From Alphaproteobacteria bacterium (GTDB lineage: Bacteria > Pseudomonadota > Alphaproteobacteria > Micropepsales > Micropepsaceae): a stretch of DNA of 64,000 nt. The translations under genes were made by a program, and so were the position numbers. Shown piece after piece: positions 1-8,658 of the stretch (positions are counted from its first letter, which is position 1; each line of letters begins with the position of its first letter). Location of the stretch: the NCBI GenBank assembly GCA_009693985.1, contig SHWE01000001.1, positions 1-64,000 of the forward strand. The letters are read 5' to 3'. The notes beneath the pieces are model-generated. The model was not told the origin of the DNA and searched no databases. It was given only the letters and a program-made list of their open reading frames with translations.

Positions 1-1877
1 GACGTCCGGTTGCCATAGGACGTGCGCAACAGCACGGCGCCCTTGCCGAGAAGGCCATAGCGATTCTCGTCCCTAAGGGTCACACGCCGGAACTGTGCGC
101 CGCGCACATTTGTGATGCCGTAGTGTTTCGCCAGCCTTTCGTTGAGGAAGGTATGATCGGCCGTCAACATCTCCTCTACGTTCTTGTCTTCAAGCAGGAT
201 GCTCCGCAGGAAGAGGTCGATTTCGGTCGAGAAATCCTGGCGCAGTTCGGCGTTGAATTCGGGGAAGATTTGCCGATCCCACTCGAATTTGTCGATTTCA
301 TCGACGTTGAGCCAGCGGACCGCAAAATCCGTCACCAGATTCTCGGCCTGCGGAGCGGCCAGCATACGCCGCACCTGGGCGTCCAGCACGCCGGGCCGCC
401 GCAGTTCGCCCGCGTTCGCGAGCTTGAGCAGCGCATCGTCGGGAGCCCGCTTCCACAAGAAGAAAGACAGACGCGAGGCCAGATCCCGATCGCTCAGCGC
501 ATGGAATTTCGTGTCTTTCGCATCCTTCGGCTGGGCGATTCCGCGATAGAGAAAATCCGGACTCACCAGAACCGCCGTCACCATCTGTTCGATCCCGGCG
601 TTGAATCCGCCTTGTCCTTCATGGCCGGCGTCGTAGAAGGCCATCAGCCCGTCGACATCTTCCTTGGTAACGGGCCGGCGGAAGGCACGCCCAGCGAGAG
701 CCGTAGTGATGCGCTCGGCGCAGGCGCGCTCTTGCCCAGAGCCTTCGGGCTTGCAGATGAACAATTTCTCCCGGCTGGGCGTGCGGGTGGGGCCTTTGGC
801 CGCGTACGGCCCCCCGACCTCTATGGGCCCGATCAAGCGCGGCAGACGCAGATACCCCTTGAAAGCAAACCCGTCATATTGCGCGCCACCGGCGATCAGG
901 TCGTCGGTTGCAACACGGGCGCGCTCGATGAATGTCACGACGACTTCGTGCGCACCGGCCGTCACCTGCACGGGGATATCGGTGAACCGCTGCATGAGCT
1001 TCGCTCCCGCCGGTGCACCGCCGCCGCGATCCACAAACGCGCGATCCGCGTCACCGCCGATCTTTTGCCGGAAGACTTCCTTGCGATCGATCAGCGCGAC
1101 CACATTGGTCTCGTTCTCAATCCCGCGTGGGTAGAGTCCCATATCGAGGTCGGTGATCGTGAACCGGTACTCCCCGTCCGCCGGGAAAATGTACTCGAAC
1201 CTCGTACCGCCCCGCGTACCGAGCGGCATACCGTCCACATAGCCATCCTGGTCTCCGGTAGCCGGCGGCGGGAAAGAGGCGTTGAAGACCTCCGGCACCG
1301 GCTTGCCTACGGCCATGCGCGAGACCACGCGCGCGACATTGACGTACTGCTCCAGGAAGGCGGGTGACACGGTCAACGCCGCAGCGATGTTGCTGAAGCC
1401 GTCGACCTCGATCTCGGCCGGCAGGTACTCCTTGGGATCGATCTCCACAGCCAGGAGGTCCTTCACGGCATTGGCATATTCGGTACGGTTCAGGCGCTGG
1501 ACGGGAACGTGGCCCGCAAGCTGCGTCTTGCTGCTCTCGTCGAGGGTGCCCTCGAGCCAGCCAACCAGCGCGTCGATTTCCTGCTGCGAGGGCTGGGGAT
1601 TGCCGGGCGGCGGCATCTGGCGCCCGCGCAATTTGCGCACGGCTTTCTCGAAGATCTCGGGGTGTCCGGGCACGGACTTTTCGTCAAGCTCGTCGAACAA
1701 GAGGTTGCCGGCGCGAACGCCCTTGTTGTGGCAACCGAAACAGTAGGTCTGAATGGTGGACCACTGCGATGCGGGACGCTGCGCTACCTGGCTCGCGGGT
1801 TGGGAAAAGACCTTGGAGTCAGCCAAAACGATACCGACGGCACAAGAAACACCGGCAAGCCATCTAGCGAGTTTCAT
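1..1877 (-). CDS. DUF1592/DUF1588-type haem c protein, 3' part missing
   Basis: An open frame on the minus strand starts at ATG 1877 and runs off the left edge, so about 625 N-terminal residues are visible. It opens with a signal peptide (MKLARWLAGVSCAVG...), then a single haem c motif CFGCH near residue 50 and the MPPPGNP methionine-ligand-like stretch near residue 90. Downstream are the LNRTEYANAVKDLL motif of DUF1587 and the DFLYR and LSFFLWKRAPDD motifs of DUF1592. Such proteins are common in Planctomycetes and Acidobacteria and are often paired with DUF1552 genes; the partner, if present, lies outside the window. The role is unknown, but a periplasmic redox or polymer-degrading function is usually assumed. 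The family call is firm; the function is not. Confidence 0.85.
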   Translation of the reverse strand, partial: MKLARWLAGVSCAVGIVLADSKVFSQPASQVAQRPASQWSTIQTYCFGCHNKGVRAGNLLFDELDEKSVPGHPEIFEKAVRKLRGRQMPPPGNPQPSQQEIDALVGWLEGTLDESSKTQLAGHVPVQRLNRTEYANAVKDLLAVEIDPKEYLPAEIEVDGFSNIAAALTVSPAFLEQYVNVARVVSRMAVGKPVPEVFNASFPPPATGDQDGYVDGMPLGTRGGTRFEYIFPADGEYRFTITDLDMGLYPRGIENETNVVALIDRKEVFRQKIGGDADRAFVDRGGGAPAGAKLMQRFTDIPVQVTAGAHEVVVTFIERARVATDDLIAGGAQYDGFAFKGYLRLPRLIGPIEVGGPYAAKGPTRTPSREKLFICKPEGSGQERACAERITTALAGRAFRRPVTKEDVDGLMAFYDAGHEGQGGFNAGIEQMVTAVLVSPDFLYRGIAQPKDAKDTKFHALSDRDLASRLSFFLWKRAPDDALLKLANAGELRRPGVLDAQVRRMLAAPQAENLVTDFAVRWLNVDEIDKFEWDRQIFPEFNAELRQDFSTEIDLFLRSILLEDKNVEEMLTADHTFLNERLAKHYGITNVRGAQFRRVTLRDENRYGLLGKGAVLLRTSYGNRT

Positions 1878-2047
1878 ATCAGCCCCCGCGGATTTACGAA
1901 TTCGCGGAGCATACAGCAAAACAGGGCCAACTGCATCCGACTTTGTGGCCATATGGCAATGGCCGTTACCGCTGGGATTTCAGAAAAGGCAGAGGGAGGC
2001 GGGCCTCTCCCAGGCCGCCACCCTTCAAGCCTATTAGGTCCGTTCGA

Positions 2048-2084
2048 CCGAACGGGGTGTCCGAAACAACGCCACCCCGTTCGG
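2048..2084. terminator. Perfect 12-bp inverted repeat
   Basis: CCGAACGGGGTG at 2048-2059 and its exact reverse complement at 2073-2084 are separated by 13 bases. It lies 12 bases beyond the stop of the small collagen-like ORF read leftward. There is no clear T-run, so it may be an mRNA 3' stem rather than a classical intrinsic terminator. The rest of 1878-2096 holds nothing I recognise. Confidence 0.4.
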
Positions 2085-2096
2085 CCGATGAGCCGG

Positions 2097-2312
2097 CTAA
2101 GGCCTGACGATGATGGTGTCGCCGCCCGTGCGGCCTCGATTGCCCTGTTCGCCTTGAGCACCGGGAGGTCCGGGCGGTCCAGCGACGACGGCGGTATTTT
2201 CAAAGACGCCCATAGGGACGGTGAAGAGCCGTGTCGGACGTGCCCGGCGCGCGTTGAAGGAGACCTTGGACAGCAAGATGCCGTTGCCGAAATCGCGTTC
2301 GGCCAATGGCAA
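2097..2312 (-). CDS. Small ORF with collagen-like Gly-X-Y tail (doubtful)
   Basis: A 71-codon frame opens with TTG at 2312 and ends in seven consecutive Gly-X-Y triplets (GPPGPPGAQGEQGNRGRTGG), the collagen triple-helix pattern, then DTIIVRP. No convincing ribosome binding site precedes the TTG. In the same frame a hydrophobic MALLAGAVGAAI segment begins at ATG 2390 but is cut off by TGA at 2343-2345. The ORF may therefore be the remainder of a 98-codon gene with one nonsense codon. The triplets and the downstream hairpin argue for a real or recently real gene; the weak start argues against. Confidence 0.35.
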   Translation of the reverse strand: MPLAERDFGNGILLSKVSFNARRARPTRLFTVPMGVFENTAVVAGPPGPPGAQGEQGNRGRTGGDTIIVRP

Positions 2313-2403
2313 TACGATGAATGAAATGCTCGCCCAACTCGGTCATCTCACCCGGATCGCTGCACCGACCGCGCCGGCGAGAAGGGCCATCGCTTAACCG
2401 GCA

Positions 2404-2441
2404 AAGAAAAAGGCCCCGCGCTTTCGCGCGAGGCCTCTTTT
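2404..2441 (-). terminator. Rho-independent terminator after the GlcG/HbpS-like gene
   Basis: An 11-bp stem with one mismatch (2411-2421 with 2426-2436, loop TTTC) is followed on the minus strand by TTTTTCTTT. It begins about 20 bases past the stop at 2461. The opposite strand also has a short T-run, so it may work in both directions. Confidence 0.8.
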
Positions 2442-2460
2442 GCAAACCCTGAACCGCTGA

Positions 2461-3087
2461 TTATTGCGGAGCAGCCGGCGGACGGGCGCCAGCGCCAGCC
2501 GCAGGCGTGATCGCATACGGATTCGGCAGATCGGGCAGCAGCGCGGGCTGCGTGCCGAGGACGGCGGTCAGCGCGTTGTGAGCGCAGATTTCGTCGCTCC
2601 AAACGGGCACGGTCGCCGCCATGCCGCCGACGCCGATGGCGCCGAGGAACTGGCCGTCAACCACGATCGGCAGCGCGCCGGCATTGGCGAAATTGCCGAA
2701 CGAGATCACGCGGGCTTCGGACGTCGCGCCCGAGCGCACCGCATTCATCTGCGCCTTGCTGGGGGCGCGCGTGTTGAGCGTGGTCTTCGCCTTCCACAGC
2801 GCGGATTCGGTGTTCGTCTTACCCTGGCCGTCGCCGCGGACGTAATAGGTGACGATGCCGAACTGATCGACGATCACGACGCTGACGCCCATGCCTTTGG
2901 CGGCGGCGGCGTTCAAGCAATGGTCGCCGATCGCCTTGGCGGTCGCGAAATTGATCTGGTTCTTTTCCTTGATGCGATCCGCCATCGCGCCCTTTTGCAC
3001 GACTTGGTCCAACGACGCCGCCGCCATGGCGGAGCCTGCGATTGCGGTGGCCGCAACGGCCGCCAAAAGCGCGAGATGAATCTTCAT
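2461..3087 (-). CDS. Secreted GlcG/HbpS-family haem-binding-like protein
   Basis: 208 residues starting at ATG 3087 with a classic signal peptide (MKIHLALLAAVAATAIAGSAMA). The mature part has the GlcG/HbpS (DUF336) layout: a helix with ATAKAIGDHCLNAAAAKG, the strand VVIVDQFG, a conserved KAKTTLNTRAPS segment and the GALPIVVDGQFLGAIGVGG core, ending in a Pro/Ala-rich tail. Family members bind haem or small ligands, sit next to glycolate or aromatic catabolic genes, or act as sensor partners. Here the gene stands alone with its own terminator. The ligand cannot be read from sequence. Confidence 0.85.
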   Translation of the reverse strand: MKIHLALLAAVAATAIAGSAMAAASLDQVVQKGAMADRIKEKNQINFATAKAIGDHCLNAAAAKGMGVSVVIVDQFGIVTYYVRGDGQGKTNTESALWKAKTTLNTRAPSKAQMNAVRSGATSEARVISFGNFANAGALPIVVDGQFLGAIGVGGMAATVPVWSDEICAHNALTAVLGTQPALLPDLPNPYAITPAAGAGARPPAAPQ

Positions 3088-3232
3088 GGGTCTTCCCTCC
3101 GGTTATGATGCACGCTCAGGCATCTGGGCGCACTTTGCCTTTTTGCCGGCGCAGTTACAACGTAGATGTGAGGCTATTTCCACGACTGGCGCACATGCCG
3201 TAAGGTATTGTAGCCAAGCGAAAATCTTCAAC

Positions 3233-4660
3233 TCATTTGCGCAAATCGTGACCGGAATCGCTCGTGCGAAGGCCGAAGGTGGGCGCCGGCGTCGCCGTCG
3301 CGCGCGGTGGAGGGGCAAGCGGCGCCTCGAACTTTTCCGGCATCGGCGGGACGCCGTTTTTGCTGGCATCGGGGATTTCATCGAAAGAATAGAGCTCGAT
3401 GATGTCCGCAGGTGGGGAAGTGGGCTCGACGCGTTCGGAATGTACGCCGTTCGCAGTTTTGTGCATCGCCGCGACATGGGTCTCGTGCGGGGGAAGCGCA
3501 TCTTGCGGCGGCGTGGAATCGTGAATCCGGGCGCCGAATTGCTCGAGCAGCGAGCGCTCGATTGAGGTCTCGGTGGGGGCGGGTGACATGGTACGCGCCG
3601 TTGCCGCGTGGGGCATCGGTGTGGCCGGTGCCGCCAGAGTGGCCGCCGCCACCGGAGTGGCCGATGCCACCGCTGCGAGGACAAACGGAGCCAGACGCGG
3701 CGCTACGATTGGAGGCAGTTCTTCGGCCGCCGCCAATTTTGTGTCCTCGGGCCGCGCGAGGCTGCGATAGGCGTTCGGGGATGCACCGAACAGAAGCGCC
3801 GAGAAGAGGAACAGGCCGGCCGCCTTCAGCGCGATCAATTCCGGCGCATGAGCGGCGACGATTCTGGCCATGTTGATGAGATATTGCGCGCGCTGATCCG
3901 AGGCGAAGCCGTAGAAGCGGCCGAAATCCGCGCCCAGCGCGAAATAGGAGCCGACAAGCATCGCCATCCAGACCGGAATCGCGATGGCGCAAACGACCAG
4001 CAACATGCGCCAGAACTGCCCCGCGCTCAGCGCGAGCGCACGGCGAAGGCTGGCTTGTCCATTCGCCGCCAGAGCAGGGAGAAGGAAGCCGAACCTGATG
4101 GCGGCATAGACCACTGCCGCAAAGGCGATGAGATCGGCGGCCCAGACCGCATTGGTGAGGGCGGGCGAAGTTCCGAACTCCGCCATCACGGGCAGGCCGT
4201 TCTCATCGAACGGAATGTCCGCCACGCCCAATCGGCCGAGCGTTCCGGCAAGCAGATAGGCGATTGCGCCGATGGCGACGACCATTCCCGCTAAAACGAG
4301 GACAAGGCGAAGGCTCGCGAGGAACAAGCGCCACTCCGCTGCACCGAAGGTGAAATGGGCGAGAAAGCTTTTCTTCTCCAGGCCGAGCGCGAGGCGGCTC
4401 GCCGAGACGGCAATCACGGAGAACAGCATGAGGCTTGGAACGAGCAGCGCCAGGATTTCGACTTCGTCGCGCCACAGCGCCATCGACAATCCGGACTCGG
4501 CGATGCGCGCCGCGCGCGTCAGGAAAGCGGGCGCAATCGCGATGGCGCCGACGGCGAAAATCGCGACGGGTAGCCAGATCAATCCGAGGATGTTGAAAAA
4601 CCGGATTATCAGGAAGCCGTAGGCTCGGGCGATCGTCGCACCAATCGGCATCGTTTCCAT
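3233..4660 (-). CDS. Six-helix integral membrane protein of unknown function
   Basis: 475 residues from ATG 4660, with GGAAG six bases upstream. Hydrophobic segments lie near residues 18-45, 68-90, 112-140, 168-195, 215-240 and 280-300. The last ~170 residues are a Pro/Ala/Thr-rich, low-complexity cytoplasmic or periplasmic tail. I recognise no enzymatic motif. It is not obviously in an operon: the haem-binding-like gene on the same strand lies 145 bases downstream and the next gene upstream is divergent. A hypothetical membrane protein is the safest label. The 4661-4880 gap holds the divergent promoters, with no clear consensus. Confidence 0.75.
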   Translation of the reverse strand: METMPIGATIARAYGFLIIRFFNILGLIWLPVAIFAVGAIAIAPAFLTRAARIAESGLSMALWRDEVEILALLVPSLMLFSVIAVSASRLALGLEKKSFLAHFTFGAAEWRLFLASLRLVLVLAGMVVAIGAIAYLLAGTLGRLGVADIPFDENGLPVMAEFGTSPALTNAVWAADLIAFAAVVYAAIRFGFLLPALAANGQASLRRALALSAGQFWRMLLVVCAIAIPVWMAMLVGSYFALGADFGRFYGFASDQRAQYLINMARIVAAHAPELIALKAAGLFLFSALLFGASPNAYRSLARPEDTKLAAAEELPPIVAPRLAPFVLAAVASATPVAAATLAAPATPMPHAATARTMSPAPTETSIERSLLEQFGARIHDSTPPQDALPPHETHVAAMHKTANGVHSERVEPTSPPADIIELYSFDEIPDASKNGVPPMPEKFEAPLAPPPRATATPAPTFGLRTSDSGHDLRK

Positions 4661-4880
4661 GTCATTCTTCCGTTGACCGAAGCGCCCCAGCTCGGCGATA
4701 CGAAATTAGCGACGCCTCTCAACAGCGGCAAACCTTAACGGCGCGCGCGGCGCACGCTCCCATCGCGAAAAATCCTTTTAAATTGGGCTTTTTTGCAAGG
4801 CCTGTCCGTCGTATCATTAACCTAGAATGAGGATTTACCCCTGCGCGATAAGTCGCGGGTGGAATCGGGAGGAGGGTTCG

Positions 4881-6905
4881 ATGACTTCAATGCACAGCCG
4901 CGCGACTCTGATGGGCACGATTTCGACCGGCATCGTCGCCGCGGCGCTTGCCGTTGGCTCGGCCGAAGCGCGCATCGTGAAAATCGAAATCACGGCGAAG
5001 GAATCGCCGACCTTCGAAGGCAAGGCCTTCGGCGCCGCCGGCCAGTACGAGAAGCTGACGGGGCGCGCGCATGGTGAGCTCGATCCCAAGGATCCCAAGA
5101 ACGCGATCATCGTCGACATCCAGAACGCGCCCAAGAACGCGCGCGGGATGGTCGAATACGACACCGACATCACCATCCTGAAGCCGATCAACAACGCGAA
5201 CGGCAATCATCGCCTGTGGTTCGAGGTCAACAATCGCGGCAACACGCCGGCCTATTCGCTGATGAACGAAGCCGATCCCGATTTCAGCAAGGCGTTCACC
5301 GCCGCCGATGCCGGCAACGGCTTCCTGATGCGTCAGGGCTACACGATCCTCGAAGCCGGCTGGGATCCGGGCGCGCCCGCGACTCCCGGCGTCTTCGGCA
5401 TTCGCGTGCCGGTGGCGAAGAATGCCGACGGCTCGCCGATCACCGGCCCGTCGATGGAAGAATTCGTCATCGACGACGACAAGACGATGCAGGGACGGCT
5501 GACCTATGCGGCCGCCAATCTCGACAAGTCGAGGGCGACGCTGACGGTCAGGGCGCATTATCAGGATCAGCCGACCGTCGTTCCTGCCGACAAATGGCAG
5601 TATACGGACGAAAAAGGCACCGCCATCCGTCTGCTGCCGATGGGCACCGCCTTCCAGCAGGGCACGCTCTACAGCTTCGTCTATGAGGCCAAGGACCCGC
5701 AGGTCGGCGGCATCGGCTTCGCGGCGATCCGCGACGTCGGCTCGTTCTTCCGCAATGCCAGCGCCGACGAGGCCGGCACCGCGAACCCGCTCGCCGGCTC
5801 CATCCAATATGTGATGACCGCCTGCCAGTCGCAGCCTTGCCGTACGCTGCACGATTATCTCCATCTCGGCTTCAATCAGGACGAGACGGGCAAGAAGGTC
5901 GTCGACGGCATGTCGAATTGGATCGGCGGCTCGACCGGCATCTTCCTCAATTACCGCTTCGGCCAAAGCGGGCGCACCCATCGCCAGCACATCGCCCGCT
6001 GGTTCCCGGAAACGGGGCCCTACACCAATCAGGTGATGCTCGATCCCGTCACCGGAAAGCGCGACGGGCGGCTGGCGCGCTGCACGGCGTCCAACACCTG
6101 TCCGAAGATTTTCGAGACCAATTCGGCCAATGAATATTGGGCCAAGAACATGGCGGTCGGCCTCGTCGATACCAAGGGCAAGGACCTCACCAACGAGCCC
6201 GCCAATGTGCGCAATTATTTCATCTCATCCTTGCATCACGCCGGAGCCTTCCCGCAGCGCGGCAAGGGCGTCTGCCAGCAGGTGCGCAATCCGCTGACGC
6301 CGGTGACGGTGTTGCGCGCGCTCACCATCGCGATGGACGAATGGGTGACGAGCGACAAGGCGCCGCCGGCCAGCCGCGTGCCGAGCGCGAGTAAAGGCAC
6401 GCTGGTCACCTCGCTGCCGCAAACGGTGCAAGGGTTCCCGAAGCTTCAGGGCGTTGCTTACAATGGCCGCATGCATACGGGCGATCTGTATGATTTCGGC
6501 CCGAATTTCGACAAGGGCATCATCACCCAATTGCCGCCGAAGCTGGTCGGCACGCCCTATCCGGCGCTGGTTCCCAAGACCGATGCGGACGGCAACGACA
6601 TGGCGGGCATCCGCATCCCGGACGTCGCCGTTCCGGTCGCGACCTATACGGGCTGGGGCTTGCGTGCGGGCAGCGAGGACGGCTGCGACGCGGCGGGCCA
6701 GATGATCCCGTTCGCCAAGACCAAGGCCGAGCGCGAGATGGCGGGTGATCCGCGTCCGTCGCTGGCGGAGCGTTATCCCAGCCACGCCGATTACGTGACG
6801 AAAGTGTCGGCGGTGGCGAACGCGCTGAAGGCCGACCGTCTGATGCTGGATGAGGACGTCCAGGCCTTCACGAAGAAGGCGGAAGAGTCGGCCGTCGCGA
6901 AGTAG
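4881..6905 (+). CDS. Exported alpha/beta hydrolase-domain protein (Abhydrolase_10 type)
   Basis: The ATG at 4881 is chosen because GGGAGGAGGG lies seven bases upstream and a signal peptide follows directly (ends near GSAEA). The product has about 674 residues. It matches the large secreted family annotated as alpha/beta hydrolase domain-containing protein (PF20091): FEVNNRGN near residue 115, GFLMRQGYTILEAGWDPG near 145-165 and the RFGQSGR nucleophile region near 365. Substrates are unknown. A shorter paralogue lies at 22009-23553. It is monocistronic, ended by the hairpin at 6928, and faces a convergent operon. Confidence 0.8.
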   Translation: MTSMHSRATLMGTISTGIVAAALAVGSAEARIVKIEITAKESPTFEGKAFGAAGQYEKLTGRAHGELDPKDPKNAIIVDIQNAPKNARGMVEYDTDITILKPINNANGNHRLWFEVNNRGNTPAYSLMNEADPDFSKAFTAADAGNGFLMRQGYTILEAGWDPGAPATPGVFGIRVPVAKNADGSPITGPSMEEFVIDDDKTMQGRLTYAAANLDKSRATLTVRAHYQDQPTVVPADKWQYTDEKGTAIRLLPMGTAFQQGTLYSFVYEAKDPQVGGIGFAAIRDVGSFFRNASADEAGTANPLAGSIQYVMTACQSQPCRTLHDYLHLGFNQDETGKKVVDGMSNWIGGSTGIFLNYRFGQSGRTHRQHIARWFPETGPYTNQVMLDPVTGKRDGRLARCTASNTCPKIFETNSANEYWAKNMAVGLVDTKGKDLTNEPANVRNYFISSLHHAGAFPQRGKGVCQQVRNPLTPVTVLRALTIAMDEWVTSDKAPPASRVPSASKGTLVTSLPQTVQGFPKLQGVAYNGRMHTGDLYDFGPNFDKGIITQLPPKLVGTPYPALVPKTDADGNDMAGIRIPDVAVPVATYTGWGLRAGSEDGCDAAGQMIPFAKTKAEREMAGDPRPSLAERYPSHADYVTKVSAVANALKADRLMLDEDVQAFTKKAEESAVAK

Positions 6906-6927
6906 CCGCCACGTCGAATGTAAAAAT

Positions 6928-6959
6928 GCCGCCGCCCATGAGATGGGCGGCGGCGTTTT
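6928..6959. terminator. Bidirectional intrinsic terminator
   Basis: A perfect 12-bp GC-rich stem (6928-6939 with 6943-6954) with a GAG loop is followed by GTTTT on the plus strand and preceded by TAAAAA, which gives a T-run on the minus strand. It sits between the convergent hydrolase (stop 6905) and binding-protein (stop 6977) genes. Confidence 0.9.
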
Positions 6960-6976
6960 GCTGTCAGCGACAGTTC

Positions 6977-7744
6977 TTAACGCTTGAACGGTTCCACGTG
7001 GGTCTTGCGTAAGAGTGGGGCTGCCTCCGGCGAAATCATGAACCGGATGAATTGACGCGCAGGCTCGGCTTGCTTGGAAGCAGCCAGCACGGCGACGTCC
7101 GATTGGCATGATTTGTTGAGCGGCGCAGGCACCGGCCCGACAAAGTCGACACCCGGCACGCCGGCCATGATGTTGGTCTGCTGGATGCCGATCTCGAATT
7201 CGCCGCGCTTGAGATAGTCGGTGACGGGACCGCCGGTGGCGCCGCCGGTGAATTTCGTCTTGGCCTTCAGCTGTTCGGTGAGGCCGAGCTGCGCTATCCC
7301 CGCGCCTGCATTGGTGCCGCTGCAGCCGCGCGAATAGCCGATCGATTTCGCCGCCAGCAACGCCGCCTTGTACTTTTCCGGCGTGCTGATGTCGGGCTTC
7401 GGGGCCCCGGCCTTGACCGCAACGCCGAGCGGGGCGAGCACGAAAGGCGTGACCGTTGCGCCCACGACCTTGCCGGCTTTTACGAGGTCCTGCATCGGGC
7501 CGGGATTTTGCGTGATGAGGTCCGCCGCGCCGCCGGCCATTTGGCGTTCGAGCTCGCCGTCCTCGGCCTGGATGACGGTGACCTTGTGCCCGCTGGTCCG
7601 CGAGAACGCGGCGGCGAGTTCCTTGACGCCGGGCGTCGCGCCCTGATTGGTCAGGATGACGAGGTCGGCCGCGCTGGCTGTCTGGATCATCGATCCCGCG
7701 GCCAGCAAAATGCCGATGACCGCCAATTTCGTCTGCGTTCCCAT
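6977..7744 (-). CDS. ModA-like periplasmic substrate-binding protein
   Basis: ATG 7744 is preferred because GGAGGAGGAAAAC is just upstream; a TTG 15 bases earlier is unlikely. The 255-residue product has a signal peptide (TKLAVIGILLAAGSMIQTASA) and a type II periplasmic-binding fold like molybdate-binding proteins: LVILTNQGATPGVKELAAAF at the mature N-terminus and EIGIQQTNIM near residue 190. The usual ModA ligand motifs are not clear and no permease or ATPase gene follows. Transport of molybdate is therefore not supported; it may bind an organic anion. It is the last gene of the leftward operon 10866-6977. Confidence 0.75.
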   Translation of the reverse strand: MGTQTKLAVIGILLAAGSMIQTASAADLVILTNQGATPGVKELAAAFSRTSGHKVTVIQAEDGELERQMAGGAADLITQNPGPMQDLVKAGKVVGATVTPFVLAPLGVAVKAGAPKPDISTPEKYKAALLAAKSIGYSRGCSGTNAGAGIAQLGLTEQLKAKTKFTGGATGGPVTDYLKRGEFEIGIQQTNIMAGVPGVDFVGPVPAPLNKSCQSDVAVLAASKQAEPARQFIRFMISPEAAPLLRKTHVEPFKR

Positions 7745-7769
7745 GTTTTCCTCCTCCAATATGTTTCGT

Positions 7770-8624
7770 CTAAGCCGTAAGCGGCCGGTGCGCCTTCATG
7801 AAGGACCGTATCTGGCGGATCGCCAGTGGAATCCGCTCCTTGGGCTCCTTCCACGGATAGATGCTCATTTCGGCCTTCGGCGCCAGCATGGCTGCTTCCA
7901 CCGCGACCGCGTAGGGATGCGCCGGAATGTCGTCGGGCAGGATCAGCACCGGCGTCTGGCAAGAGCGCACGAAATCGCGGCTCGCGGAAATGACGAAGTC
8001 GGGATTGGAGCGGTACATCTTGGTCAGGAACCTATCGACCGTTTCCATGTTGAGATCGGGCCGCCGCTTGACCAAGGTCGGACCCCATTCCTTCATGTTG
8101 CCTTCGTAGAAAAGATCGCGCATTTCGGGGCGCGATCCGCTCGGCTGCGCCAGCACGGCGGCGACGACGCGATTGGGCGCTTTCTCCAGGAGGTTCCAGA
8201 TCAACGGGCCGCCGATGCAGAAGCCCAGCACCATGAATTTGTCGATGCCGAGGTGATCCATCAGGCCGAGCTGGTCGTTGGTGTACATGTCCCACGGGTT
8301 GTCGATATCGAGCGGGCCGGAGGATTGGCCGGCATTCGAATTGCGCAAATCCGATCCGATGCAGCGGTATTCCGACTTGAACGCTTCGTAGGGATTGAAG
8401 GGCCCGCCATTGCGCAAGCCGTTGATCGACGAGTTCAGTCCGCCGCCGGCGATGAGCAGCAACGGAAAGCCCGAACCCTCTTCCTCATAGCGGATACGAA
8501 CATTGCCTTTTTCGTAGAACGTGGCGGCTTGTCTTGCTGGCTGCGCGAGCGCGCCCGGCGTTGCGGCCATCGCCGCTGCCGCGGCACCCGTCGTCAGTAT
8601 GGTGCGTCTCATCCGATCGACCAT
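7770..8624 (-). CDS. Tat-exported alpha/beta hydrolase (paralogue 1)
   Basis: The start at ATG 8624 is supported by AGGGAGA and gives 284 residues, exactly the length of the paralogue at 9582-10436. The N-terminus MRRTILTTG followed by an Ala-rich stretch to ALAQ is a Tat-like signal. The body has the PLLLIAGGG oxyanion region, DLRNSNAGQS near residue 100, and the nucleophile elbow G-F-C-I-G-G with Cys in the Ser position. The sequence VLGFCIGGPLIWNLL makes a Cys-type nucleophile likely, as in dienelactone hydrolase. The reaction is probably hydrolysis of a lactone or C-C bond; the substrate is unknown. Confidence 0.8.
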   Translation of the reverse strand: MVDRMRRTILTTGAAAAAMAATPGALAQPARQAATFYEKGNVRIRYEEEGSGFPLLLIAGGGLNSSINGLRNGGPFNPYEAFKSEYRCIGSDLRNSNAGQSSGPLDIDNPWDMYTNDQLGLMDHLGIDKFMVLGFCIGGPLIWNLLEKAPNRVVAAVLAQPSGSRPEMRDLFYEGNMKEWGPTLVKRRPDLNMETVDRFLTKMYRSNPDFVISASRDFVRSCQTPVLILPDDIPAHPYAVAVEAAMLAPKAEMSIYPWKEPKERIPLAIRQIRSFMKAHRPLTA

Positions 8625-8658
8625 TGGCGTTCTCCCTGATCCTTGTTGAGGCCAAATC

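Noticed and set aside
123-1367. Long rightward open frame of 414 codons opposite the DUF1592-type gene
   Set aside because: It is antisense to a clear haem c/DUF1592 protein, has arginine-rich, low-structure content and no ribosome site; GC-rich DNA commonly gives such mirror frames.
4887-5990. Leftward 367-codon frame inside the first large hydrolase gene
   Set aside because: Shadow of the hydrolase; no start context or protein family.
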